This document shows positions 10,842 to 21,000 of a DNA stretch of 64,000 bases, piece by piece. Source of the DNA: Astropecten irregularis (taxonomy: Eukaryota; Echinodermata; Asteroidea; Paxillosida; Astropectinidae); contig OZ020246.1 of the NCBI GenBank assembly GCA_963971285.1, forward strand, positions 15,483,217 to 15,547,216. The letters are read 5' to 3'. Made by a program: the position numbers and the translations under genes. Positions within the stretch are counted from its first letter, which is position 1. The number at the start of each line of letters is the position of its first letter. The notes beneath the pieces were generated by a model. That model did not search any database, was not told the origin of the DNA, and was given only the letters and a program-made list of their open reading frames with translations.

Positions 10842-11323
10842 GATGAAAGAGTTCATGAACGGAACAAAGAACAGAACGTGGAATCGAACAAAGAACGAAC
10901 CATGGAGCGGAACGTGGAATGGAACACAGAACAAAATGTAGAAAAAACACAGAACGGAACCCAGAGTGGAACGCAGAAAGGGATGCACAACAGAATGCAC
11001 GACGGAATACAGAACATTGGAACGCGGAGCGGAACGCGGAGCGGAACGCGGAGCGGAACGCGGAGCGGAACGCAGTGTACGAAATGCACAGATCGGAACG
11101 AGATTAGAACACGGATATCGGATAATGAAGCACGAAAAAAACACGGAATGACACATGCAGAACGATCGTTACCTTCCGCATCCCATTCCCCTTTCCATTC
11201 TACACTCAGTTCCGTGTTTAATTCCACCTTCTGCTCCAAGTTCTGTTCCAAGTTTCGTTCCAAGTACCGTTAAAAATTCCATTCCACGATTTGTTTCGTC
11301 TTCCATTCATTGACTCTTTCATC
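10842..11323. repeat. fold-back inverted repeat, copy 2, with 12-bp unit expansion
   Basis: Same terminal arms as copy 1 but 36 bp longer: the unit GGAACGCGGAGC stands about four times in tandem near 11020-11070 where copy 1 has one. A T-to-C change turns the in-frame TAG of copy 1 into CAG near 10974, so the plus-strand frame becomes 164 codons (10779-11273). It follows the same 4-residue period and has no recognisable domain. I read it as repeat, not gene. Confidence 0.85.
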
Positions 11324-11399
11324 ATTGCTAAGCCCGGAGACAGGCTATTTCCCCATGGAAAACCGGTATTAAAGCCCGGTAGATAGGCCTCTTCAAGGA
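11324..11399. other. GC-rich linker with short direct repeat, copy 2
   Basis: Matches 3701-3776: AGCCCGG direct repeats and CCATGG. No gene seen. Confidence 0.5.
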
Positions 11400-11778
11400 A
11401 GTAAGACCAGATATTGCCCAGTAGAAAGATGGGCTAATGCCTAATGGAGACAAGAAAAGCTTGCTAGTAAAAATTCCAAACGTAAAAGTTGCACGCAAAA
11501 GCTATATTCTACGAGTTGCATCTACGCTGCTTTGCATTGCTCACTAACGCTGCTTACTTAGTTCCAGATGGAATAAAGAAAGTTATTATTATTATTATTA
11601 AACTGGCAGACCTTTGCCTAGACCAGAAACAAGTAGTGACCCTCTTCACTGGTCTGTCGCAAAGGTTGGGGTAACAACGCCAGACGGAAAACTCTAGAAG
11701 TTCTCCTACCCCTCAAATAATTAAGTTTTTATTTTATTGAATGCAATTTTCATGTCTACATTTCAAATATAGATTAAT
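11400..11778. repeat. 471-bp-type unit closing module 2
   Basis: Copy of 3777-4155 with the stem-loop at 11611-11665; GCCAGACGG replaces GCCAGGCGG just after it. Confidence 0.85.
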
Positions 11779-14700
11779 CGCGTCAACTTTGGTTAATAAC
11801 TAACCAAAATATTCTAGTAAATAACCTAAATTTTTCTAATAATTTCAGTGAACGTCCTTGTAACGTTCTAAAAGTAAGACCAGATATTATTTATCGCGTC
11901 AACTTTGGTTAATAACTAACCAAAATATTCTAGTAAATAACCTAAATTTTTCTAATAATTTCAGTGAACGTCCTTGTAACGTTCTAAAAGTAAGACCAGA
12001 TATTATTTATCGCAACAACTTGGGTTAATAACTTACCAAAATATTCTAGTGAATTACCTAAATTTTTCTAATAATTTCAGTGAACGTCCTTGTAACGTTC
12101 TAAAAGTAAGACCAGATATTATTTATCGCGTCAACTTTGGTTAATAACTAACCAAAATATTCTAGTAAATAACCTAAATTTTTCTAATAATTTCAGTGAA
12201 CGTCCTTGTAATGTTCTAAAAGTAAGACCAGATATTATTAATCGCGTCAACTTTGGTTATTAAATAACTAACCAAAATATTCTAGTAAATAACCTAAATT
12301 TTTCTAATAATTTCAGTGAACGTCCTTGTAACGTTCTAAAAGTAAGACCAGATATTATTTATCGCGTCAAGTTTGGTTAATAACTAACCAAAATATTCTA
12401 GTAAATAACCTAAATTTTTCTAATAATTTCAGTGAACGTCCTTGTAACGTTCTAAAAGTAAGACCAGATATTATTTATCGCGTCAACTTTGGTTAATAAC
12501 TAACCAAAATATTCTAGTAAATAACCTACATTTTTCTAATAATTTCAGTGAACGTCCTTGTAACGTTCTTAAAGTAAGACAAGATATTATTTATCGCGTC
12601 AACTTTGGTTAATAACTAACCAAAATATTCTAGTAAATAACCTAAATTTTTCTAATAATTTCAGTGAACGTCCTTGTAACGTTCTAAAAGTAAGACCAGA
12701 TATTATTTATCGCGTCAACTTCGGTTAATAACTAACCAAAATATTCTAGTAAATAACCTAAATTTTTCTAATAATTTCAGTGAACGTCCTTGTAACGTTC
12801 TAAAAGTAAGACCAGATATTATTTATCGCGTCAACTTTGGTTAATAACTAACCAAAATATTCTAGTAAATAACCTAAATTTTTCTAATAATTTCAGTGAA
12901 CGTCCTTGTAACGTTCTAAAAGTAAGACCAGATATTATTTATCGCGTCAACTTTGGTTAATAGCTAACCAAAATATTCTAGTAAATAACCTACATTTTTC
13001 TAATAATTTCAGTGAACGTCCTTGTAACGTTCTAAAAGTAAGACCAGATATTATTTATCGCGTCAACTTTGGTTAATAACTAACCAAAATATTCGAGTAA
13101 ATAACCTAAATTTTTCTAATAATTTCAGTGAACGTCCTTGTAACGTTCTAAAAGTAAGACCAGATATTATTTATCGCGTCAACTTTGGTTAATAACTAAC
13201 CAAAATATTCTAGTAAATAACCTAAATTTTTCTAATAATTTCAGTGAACGTACTTGTAACGTTCTTAAAGTAAGACAAGATATTATTTATCGCGTCAACT
13301 TTGGTTAATAACTAACCAAAATATTCTAGTAAATAACCTAAATTTTTCTAATAATTTCAGTGAACGTCCTTGTAACGTTCTAAAAGTAAGACCAGATATT
13401 ATTTATCGCGTCAACTTTGGTTAATAACTAACCAAAATATTCTAGTAAATAACCTAAATTTTTCTAATAATTTCAGTGAACGTCCTTGTAACGTTCTAAA
13501 AGTAAGACCAGATATTATTTATCGCGTCAACTTTGGTTAATAACTAACCAAAATATTCTAGTAAATAACCTCAATTTTTCTAATAATTTCAGTGAACGTC
13601 CTTGTAACGTTCTAAAAGTAAGACCAGATATTATTTATCGCGTCAACTTTGGTTAATAACTAACCAAAATATTCTAGTAAATAACCTAAATTTTTCTAAT
13701 AATTTCAGTGAACGTCCTTGTAACGTTCTAAAAGTAAGACCAGATATTATTTATCGCGTCAACTTTGGTTAATAACTAACCAAAATATTCTAGTAAATAA
13801 CCTAAATTTTTCTAATAATTTCAGTGAACGTCCTTGTAACGTTCTAAAAGTAAGACCAGATATTATTTATCGCGTCAACTTTGGTTAATAACTAACCAAA
13901 ATATTCTAGTAAATAACCTAAATTTTTCTAATAATTTCAGTGAACGTCCTTGTAACGTTCTAAAAGTAAGACCAGATATTTTTTATCGCGTCAACTTTGG
14001 TTAATAACTAACCAAAATATTCTAGTAAATAACCTAAATTTTTCTAATAATTTCAGTGAACGTACTTGTAACGTTCTAAAAGTAAGACCAGATATTATTT
14101 ATCGCGTCAACTTTGGTTAATAACTAACCAAAATATTCTAGTAAATAACCTAAATTTTTCTAATAATTTCAGTGAACGTCCTTGTAACGTTCTAAAAGTA
14201 AGACCAGATATTATTTATCGCGTCAACTTTGGTTAATAACTAACCAAAATATTCTAGTAAATAACCTAAATTTTTCTAATAATTTCAGTGAACGTCCTTG
14301 TAACGTTCTAAAAGTAAGACCAGATATTATTTATCGCGTCAACTTCGGTTAATAACTAACCAAAATATTCTAGTAAATAACCTAAATTTTTCTAATAATT
14401 TCAGTGAACGTCCTTGTAACGTTCTAAAAGTAAGACCAGATATTATTTATCGCGTCAACTTTGGTTAATAACTAACCAAAATATTCTAGTAAATAACCTA
14501 AATTTTTCTAATAATTTCAGTGAACGTCCTTGTAACGTTCTAAAAGTAAGACCAGATATTTTTTATCGCGTCAACTTTGGTTAATAACTAACCAAAATAT
14601 TCTAGTAAATAACCTAAATTTTTCTAATAATTTCAGTGAACGTACTTGTAACGTTCTAAAAGTAAGACCAGATATTATTTATCGCGTCAACTTTGGTTAA

Positions 14701-15948
14701 TAACTAACCAAAATATTCTAGTAAATAACCTAAATTTTTCTAATAATTTCAGTGAACGTCCTTGTAACGTTCTAAAAGTAAGACCAGATATTATTTATCG
14801 CGTCAACTTTGGTTAATAACTAACCAAAATATTCTAGTAAATAACCTAAATTTTTCTAATAATTTCAGTGAACGTCCTTGTAACGTTCTAAAAGTAAGAC
14901 CAGATATTATTTATCGCGTCAACTTCGGTTAATAACTAACCAAAATATTCTAGTAAATAACCTAAATTTTTCTAATAATTTCAGTGAACGTCCTTGTAAC
15001 GTTCTAAAAGTAAGACCAGATATTATTTATCGCGTCAACTTTGGTTAATAACTAACCAAAATATTCTAGTAAATAACCTAAATTTTTCTAATAATTTCAG
15101 TGAACGTCCTTGTAACGTTCTAAAAGTAAGACCAGATATTATTTATCGCGTCAACTTTGGTTAATAACTAACCAAAATATTCTAGTAAATAACCTAAATT
15201 TTTCTAATAATTTCAGTGAACGTCCTTGTAACGTTCTAAAAGTAAGACCAGATATTATTTATCGCGTCAACTTTGGTTAATAACTAACCAAAATATTCTA
15301 GTAAATAACCTAAATTTTTCTAATAATTTCAGTGAACGTCCTTGTAACGTTCTAAAAGTAAGACCAGATATTATTTATCGCGTCAACTTTGGTTAATGAC
15401 TAACCAAAATATTCTAGTAAATAACCTAAATTTTTCTAATAATTTCAGTGAACGTCCTTGTAACGTTCTAAAAGTAAGACCAGATATTATTTATCGCGTC
15501 AACTTTGGTTAATAACTAACCAAAATATTCTAGTAAATAACCTAAATTTTTCTAATAATTTCAGTGAACGTCCTTGTAACGTTTTAAAAGTAAGACCAGA
15601 TATTATTTATCGCGTCAACTTTGGTTAATAACTAACCAAAATATTCTAGTAAATAACCTAAATTTTTCTAATAATTTCAGTGAACGTCCTTGTAACGTTC
15701 TAAAAGTAAGACCAGATATTATTTATCGCGTCAACTTCGGTTAATAACTAACCAAAATATTCTAGTAAATAACCAAAATTTTTCTAATAATTTCAGTGAA
15801 CATCCTTGTAACGTTCTAAAAGTAAGACCAGATATTATTTATCGCGTCAACTTTGGTTAATAACTAACCAAAATATTCTAGTAAATAACCTAAATTTTCC
15901 TAATAATTTAAGTGAACGTCATTATAACGTTCCAAAAGAAAGACTGGT
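11779..15948. repeat. 116-bp satellite array, run 3 (about 36 monomers)
   Basis: The first part repeats the variant order of 5552-6500 at an offset of 6459 bp (CGCAACAACTTGGG at 12011, 4-bp insertion at 12255). A 5-monomer (580-bp) higher-order repeat is marked by GATATTTTTTATCG at 13981 and 14561. The last monomers carry CTTCGG (15738) and GAACATCC, then the divergent AAGTGAACGTCATTATAACG end that precedes every stand-alone 46-bp block. Confidence 0.97.
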
Positions 15949-16238
15949 GCTTCTTCCTGTTTAGTTTTATAAAATAACAGTGAGCATCAGAGGTGCTTCT
16001 TGCTGTCTAGTTTTATTAAATTACAGTGAGCATCAAAGGTGCTTCTTGCTGTCTACATTTATTAAATTACAGTGAGCATCAAAGGTGCTTCTTCCTGTCT
16101 AGTTTTATTAAATTACAGTGAGCATCAGAGGTGCTTCTTGCTGTCTAGTCTTATTAGAGTGAGCTTCAATGGTTATTTTATCTTCATTTTTATAATGAAT
16201 GAAATTTTCATGTCTGCATTTTAAATATAGTTTTTTTT
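15949..16238. repeat. 46-bp minisatellite block, ACAGTGAGCATC type, 5 copies
   Basis: Copies start at 15949, 15995, 16041, 16087 and 16133. The last decays into TCTTATTAGAGTGAGCTTC, then an AT-rich tail (TTTTCATGTCTGCATTTTAA) that returns to the satellite at CGTCAACTTTGG. Confidence 0.95.
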
Positions 16239-17506
16239 ACGTCAACTTTGGTTAATAACTAACCAAAATATTCTAGTAAATAACCTAAATTTTTCTAATA
16301 ATTTCAGTGAACGTCCTTGTAACGTTCTAAAAGTAAGACCAGATATTATTTATCGCGTCAACTTTGGTTAATAACTAACCAAAATATTCTAGTAAATAAC
16401 CTAAATTTTTCTAAAAATTTCAGTGAACGTCCTTGTAACGTTCTAAAAGTAAGACCAGATATTATTTATCGCGTCAACTTTGGTTAATAACTAACCAAAA
16501 TATTCTAGTAAATAACCTAAATTTTCTAATAATTTCAGTGAACGTCCTTGTAACGTTCTAAAAGTAAGACCAGATATTATTTATCGCGTCAACTTTGGTT
16601 AATAACTAACCAAAATATTCTAGTAAATAACCTAAATTTTTCTAATAATTTCAGTGAACGTCCTTGTAACGTTCTAAAAGTAAGACCAGATATTATTTAT
16701 CGCGTCAACTTCGGTTAATAACTAACCAAAATATTCTAGTAAATAACCTAAATTTTTCTAATAATTTCAGTGAACGTCCTTGTAACGTTCTAAAAGTAAG
16801 ACCAGATATTATTTATCGCGTCAACTTTGGTTAATAACTAACCAAAATATTCTAGTAAATAACCTAAATTTTTCTAATAATTTCAGTGAACGTCCTTGTA
16901 ACGTTCTAAAAGTAAGACCAGATATTATTTATCGCGTCATTTTTGGTTAATAACTAACCAAAATATTCTAGTAAATAACCTAAATTTTTCTAATAATTTC
17001 AGTGAACGTCCTTGTAACGTTCTAAAAGAAAGACCAGATATTATTTATCGCGTCAACTTTGGTTAATAACTAACCAAAATATTCTAGTAAATAACCTAAA
17101 TTTTTCTAATAATTTCAGTGAACGTCCTTGTAACGTTCTAAAAGTAAGACCAGATATTATTTATCGCGTCAACTTTGGTTAATAACTAACCAAAATATTC
17201 TAGTAAATAACCTAAATTTTTCTAATAATTTCAGTGAACGTCCTTGTAACGTTCTAAAAGTAAGACCAGATATTATTTATCGCGTCAACTTTGGTTAATA
17301 ACTAACCAAAATATTCTAGTAAATAACCTAAATTTTTCTAATAATTTCAGTGAACATCCTTGTAACGTTCTAAAAGTAAGACCAGATATTATTTATCGCG
17401 TCAACTTTGGTTAATAACTAACCAAAATATTCTAGTAAATAACCTAAATTTTTCTAATAATTTCAGTGAACGTCCTTGTAACGTTCTAAAAGTAAGACCA
17501 GATATA
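16239..17506. repeat. 116-bp satellite array, run 4 (about 11 monomers)
   Basis: Begins in phase at CGTCAACTTT. The second and third monomers carry the post-block markers CTAAAAATTTC (16411) and a one-T deletion (16521). Ends at GACCAGATATA, where module 3 begins. Confidence 0.97.
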
Positions 17507-17642
17507 GCCCAGTAGAAAGATGGGCTAATGCCTAACGGAGACAAGAAAAGCTTGCTAGTAAAAATTAGGAAAAGTAAAAGTTGCACGCAAAAGCTATATT
17601 CTACGAGTTGCATCTACGCTGCTTTGCATTGCTCACTCAGGC
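17507..17642. repeat. partial 471-bp unit opening module 3
   Basis: Covers the GCCCAGTAGAAAGATGGGC hairpin segment through the GTTGCACGC and GTTGCATCTACGCTGC segments, then joins the 46-bp repeats at CTCAGGCGCTTC. It lacks the 55-bp stem-loop. Confidence 0.85.
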
Positions 17643-17964
17643 GCTTCTTGCTGTCTAGTTTTATTAAATTGCATCGAGCATCAAAGGTGCCTCTTGCTGT
17701 CTAGTTTTATTAAATTGCATCGAGCATCAAAGGTGCCTCTTGCTGTCTAGTTTTATTAAATTGCATTGAGCATCAAAGGTGCTTCTTGCTGTCTAGTTTT
17801 ATTTAATTGCATCGAGCATCAAACATGCTTCTTGCTGTCTAGTTTTATTAAATTGCATTGAGCATCAAAGGTGCTTCTTGCTGTCTAGTTTTATTAAATT
17901 GCAACGAGCATCAAAGTTGCTTCTTGCTGTCTAGTTTTATTTTATTGAATGTAATTTTCATGTT
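17643..17964. repeat. 46-bp minisatellite, GCATCGAGCATC type, 7 copies
   Basis: Copies every 46 bp from 17643. One more copy than modules 1-2, and two copies read GTGCCTC instead of GTGCTTC, so the type II modules share their own version. Confidence 0.95.
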
Positions 17965-17970
17965 TTCATG

Positions 17971-17976
17971 AAAAAA
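17971..17976 (-). terminator. T6 Pol III terminator, copy 3
   Basis: Six T on the minus strand, 8 bp past the tRNA-like 3' end. Confidence 0.6.
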
Positions 17977-17984
17977 TCACATGC

Positions 17985-18057
17985 TGGCTCAGGTGGGATT
18001 CGAACCCAAGACCTCCTGCTTACTAGTGCAGGTGCCATACCGCTAGGCCACCGAGCT
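17985..18057 (-). tRNA. tRNA-Thr(AGT)-like gene, copy 3
   Basis: Same 73 nt as copy 1, 8-nt anticodon loop included. Here the linker upstream of the gene is short and leads straight back into the satellite. Confidence 0.65.
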
Positions 18058-18152
18058 AGCTGGGGTCAGCGGGGTGAATCGAATCCAATATCGCGGCGAT
18101 AAACGTTCTAAAAGTAAGACCAGATATTATTTATCGCGTCAACTTTGGTTAA
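18058..18152. repeat. short linker and half satellite monomer
   Basis: 43 bp of the tRNA-flanking linker (to CGCGGCGAT), then a 52-bp partial monomer from AACGTTCTAAAAG to CTTTGGTTAA. The fold-back that follows this linker in modules 1-2 lies 1.3 kb further on here, so this junction is a rearrangement specific to modules 3-6. Confidence 0.8.
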
Positions 18153-19017
18153 GCTATATTCTACGAGTTGCATCTACGCTGCTTTGCATTGCTCACTAAT
18201 GCTGCTTACTTAGTTCCAGAAGGAATAGAGAAAGTTATTATTATTATTAAACTGGCAGACCTTTGCCTAGACCAGAAACAAGGAGTGACCCTCTTCACTG
18301 GTCTGTCGCAAAGGTTGGGGTAACAACGCCAGGCGGAAAGCTCTAGAAGTTCTCCTACCCCTCAAATAACTAAATTTTTATTTTATTGAATGCAATTTTC
18401 ATGTCTACATTTTAAATATAGATTAATCGCGTCAACTTTGATTAATAACTAACCAAAATATTCTAGTAAATAACCTAAATTTTTCTAATAATTTCAGTGA
18501 ACGTCATTGTAACGTTCTAAAAGTAAGACCAGATATAGCCCAGTAGAAAGATGGGCTAATGCCTAATGGAGACAAGGAAAGCTTGCTAGTAAAAATTAGA
18601 AAAAGTAAAAGTTGCACGCAAAAGCAATATTCTACGAGTTGCATCTACGCTGCTTTGCATTGCTCACTAACGCTGCTTACTTAGTTCCAGAAGGAATAGA
18701 GAAAGTTATTATTATTATTAAACTGGCAGACCTTTGCCTAGACCAGAAACAAGGAGTGACCCTCTTCACTGGTCTGTCGCAAAGGTTGGGGTAACAACGC
18801 CAGGCGGAAAGCTCTAGAAGTTCTCCTACCCCTCAAATAAGTAAGTTTTTATTTTATTGAATGCAATTTTCATGTCTACATTTTAAATATAGATTTATCG
18901 CGTCAACTTTGATTAATAACTAACCAAAATATAAAAAAAAGTAAGACCAGATATAGCCCAGTAGAAAGATGGGCTAATGCCTAACGGAGACAAGAAAAGC
19001 TTGCTAGTAAAAATGAC
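18153..19017. repeat. 471-bp units: one full and one with shortened inner monomer
   Basis: First unit 18153-18623. The second, 18624-19017, has lost most of its embedded monomer: CCAAAATAT joins AAAAAAAGTAAGACCAG near 18930. Stem-loops at 18260-18314 and 18731-18785. An ATG at 18977 opens an 84-codon frame that runs through the next repeat. Confidence 0.88.
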
Positions 19018-19209
19018 AAAAGTAGAAGTTGCACGCAAGAGCTTTATCCTACGAGTTGCATCTACAAAAGTAGAAGTTGCACGCAAGAGCTATATCCTAC
19101 GAGTTGCATCTACAAAAGTAGAAGTTGCACGCAAGAGCTATATCCTACGAGTTGCATCTACAAAAGTAGAAGTTGCACGCAAGAGCTATATCCTACGAGT
19201 TGCATCTAC
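19018..19209. repeat. 4 x 48-bp tandem repeat (16-residue frame)
   Basis: AAAAGTAGAAG recurs at 19018, 19066, 19114 and 19162. 48 is a multiple of 3, so the frame from 18977 encodes four 16-residue repeats of KVEVARKS(F/Y)ILRVAST. The unit is the GTTGCACGC-to-GTTGCATCTAC stretch of the 471-bp unit in tandem; the imperfect pair GTTGCACGC/GTTGCATCT at its two ends may have promoted the duplication. I do not recognise the peptide and doubt that it is expressed. Confidence 0.9.
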
Positions 19210-19453
19210 GCTGCTTTGCATTGCTCACTAACGCTGCTTACTTATTTCCAGAAGAAATAGAGAAAGTAAGACTGGTAGCAGACATCAGAGAGAAGACAGG
19301 CCTTCTCCTGATGGAAAAACCGGTAAGTCCGGTGGCCGGTAAGCCCAGTAGACAGGCCACTTCCCAGTGGAAGAGACCGGCTATAGCAAAGTAGAAAGAA
19401 AGTACAGAAACAAGGAAGACCTTCACTGCATAGTTGAAAACAAAAAAGTTTTT
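19210..19453. other. module linker with CCGGTAAG repeats and small hairpins
   Basis: Non-tandem segment containing CCGGTAAGTCCGG and CCGGTAAGCCCAGTAGACAG, a CCACT/AGTGG hairpin near 19360-19375, and a lead-in (TTGAAAACAAAAAAGTTTTT) to the fold-back. It is related to the linker at 3701-3776 of module 1 but on the opposite side of the fold-back. No gene seen. Confidence 0.5.
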
Positions 19454-19949
19454 GATGAAAGAGCTCATGAACGGAACGAAGAACGGAAGGTGGAACGGGA
19501 CAAATAACGAAACATGGAACAGAACGTGGATTGGAACACAGAACAAATTGTAGAAAAAAACACAGAATGGAACGCAGAACGAAACACAGACTAGAATGCA
19601 GAAAGGCACGCAGAACAGAACACACAATGGAATGCAAAACATAAGACACACCGGAACGCGGAACAGAACGCAGCGTACGGAATGCAGAGGTCGGAACGAG
19701 ATTAGAACGCGGATAACGGATAATGAAGCACGGAAAAAATAACACGGAATGGCACATGCAGAATGAAATGCAGAACGAAATGCAGAACGAACCGTTACCC
19801 TCAGCATCCCATTCTGCTTCCCATTCCACGGTCAGTTCCATGTTAAATTCCACCTTCTGCTCCAAGTTCTGTTCCAAGTTCCATTCCAAGTTCCGTTAAA
19901 AGTTCCCTTCCGCGATCCGTTCCATGTTCCATTCATTGACTCTTTCATC
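19454..19949. repeat. fold-back inverted repeat, type II, copy 3
   Basis: Ends 19454-19476 and 19927-19949 are inverted copies (GATGAAAGAG...GGAA). The left arm is a degenerate GGAAC-rich 12-bp repeat and the right arm is GTTCC-rich. The central palindrome is weaker than in type I (AACGAACCGTT). Minus-strand frames of 189 and 215 codons overlap here in different frames and recur in every type II module. Their low-complexity content makes them repeat by-products. Confidence 0.85.
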
Positions 19950-20190
19950 ATCAACTTATTCATCTCCACAGGGGCCTATGTCCAGGGAAAAATTCTACTC
20001 ATGCAGGGAACATGAGTAGCGATAGGAAAGGGTAGTAAAGGGAAAGCAGGAAAACTGGCAGTCCTTTGCCTAGACCAGAAACAAGGAGTGACCCTCTTCA
20101 CTGGTCTGTCGCAAAGGTTGGGGTCATGACGCCAGGCGGAAAACTGAAAAAGTTGTTAGTTCTCCTACCCCACAAATAACACGTCAACTT
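19950..20190. other. module segment with 9-bp hairpin and a diverged stem-loop copy
   Basis: Contains a perfect hairpin (19995-20019) and a diverged copy of the 471-bp unit's middle part, with the 55-bp stem-loop at 20063-20117 followed by GGGGTCATGACGCC instead of GGGGTAACAACGCC. No gene seen. Confidence 0.6.
19995..20019. other. perfect 9-bp-arm hairpin
   Basis: CTACTCATG and CATGAGTAG flank the 7-nt loop CAGGGAA. Present only in modules 3-6. Could be an RNA hairpin or a chance palindrome; there is no T-run, so it is not a Pol III or rho-independent terminator. Confidence 0.6.
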
Positions 20191-20256
20191 CGGTTAATAA
20201 GTCACCAAAGTATTCTAGTAAATTATCATTGTAAACGTTCCAAAAGAAAGACTGGT
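20191..20256. repeat. diverged, internally deleted satellite monomer
   Basis: Reads CGTCAACTTCGGTTAATAAG, then TCACCAAAGTATTCTAGTAA, then jumps to CATTGTAAACGTTCC. It is far more diverged than any array monomer and so may represent an older form. Confidence 0.8.
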
Positions 20257-20605
20257 GCTTCTTCCTGTCTAGTATTATTAAATTACAGTGAGCATCAGAG
20301 GTGCTTCTTGCTGTCTAGTTTTATTTAATTACAGTGAGCATCAAAGGTGCTTCTTGCTGTCTAGATTTATTAAATTACAGTGAGCATCAAAGGTGCTTCT
20401 TGCTGTCTAGATTTATTAAATTACAGTGAGCATCAAAGGTGCTTCTTCCTGTCTAGTTTTATTAAATTACAGTGAGCATCAGAGGTGCTTCTTGCTGTCT
20501 AGTTTTATTCAATTACAGTGAATATCAAAGGTGTTTTTTATTATTTTATTTTTATTTTTATAATGAATTAAATTTTCATGTCTGCATTTTAAATATAGAT
20601 TTTTT
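20257..20605. repeat. 46-bp minisatellite block A, ACAGTGAGCATC type, 6 copies
   Basis: Copies at 20257, 20303, 20349, 20395, 20441 and 20487, then an AT-rich tail longer than that of the other blocks (GTGTTTTTTATTATTTTATT). Confidence 0.93.
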
Positions 20606-20710
20606 ACGTAAACTTGGGTTAATAAGTAACCAAAGTATTCTAGTAAATTATCTCAATTTTTCTAATAATTTAAGTGAACGTCATTATAATGTTCAAAAAG
20701 AAAGACTGGT
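20606..20710. repeat. single diverged satellite monomer between two 46-bp blocks
   Basis: One monomer-like segment (ACTTGGGTTAATAAGTAACC, TATAATGTTCAAAAAGAAAG) flanked on both sides by 46-bp repeats. It shows the unit in which one monomer alternates with a minisatellite. Confidence 0.85.
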
Positions 20711-21000
20711 GCTTCTTCCTGTTTAGTTTTATTAAATAACAGTGAGCATCAGAGGTGCTTCTTGCTGTCTAGTTTTATTAAATTACAGTGAGCATCAAAG
20801 GTGCTTCTTGCTGTCTAGATTTATTAAATTACAGTGAGCATCAAAGGTGCTTCTTCCTGTCTAGTTTTATTAAATTACAGTGAGCATCAGAGGTGCTTCT
20901 TGCTGTCTAGTCTTATTAGAGTGAGCTTCAATGGTTATTTTATCTTCATTTTTATAATGAATGAAATTTTCATGTCTGCATTTTAAATATAGATTTTTTT
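20711..21000. repeat. 46-bp minisatellite block B, 5 copies
   Basis: Copies every 46 bp from 20711, ending in the same TCTTATTAGAGTGAGC tail as the stand-alone blocks and returning to the satellite at CGTCAACTTT. Confidence 0.94.

Noticed and set aside
10779..11273. 164-codon plus-strand frame and overlapping minus-strand frames
   Set aside because: Both strands are open over a 12-bp minisatellite with a 4-residue period; explained by the repeat.
16690..16740. CENP-B box in CTTCGGTTAATAAC monomers
   Set aside because: TTCG and the following A fit, but the required CGGG half is absent (ACTA instead).
17401..17613. 70-codon minus-strand frame at the satellite/471-bp junction
   Set aside because: Runs from the 471-bp unit into a satellite monomer; exists only at this junction and has no recognisable features.
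19242..19889. 215- and 189-codon minus-strand frames in type II fold-backs
   Set aside because: They overlap in different frames, are low-complexity (C/F/V/R/S-rich) and lie on the inverted repeat.
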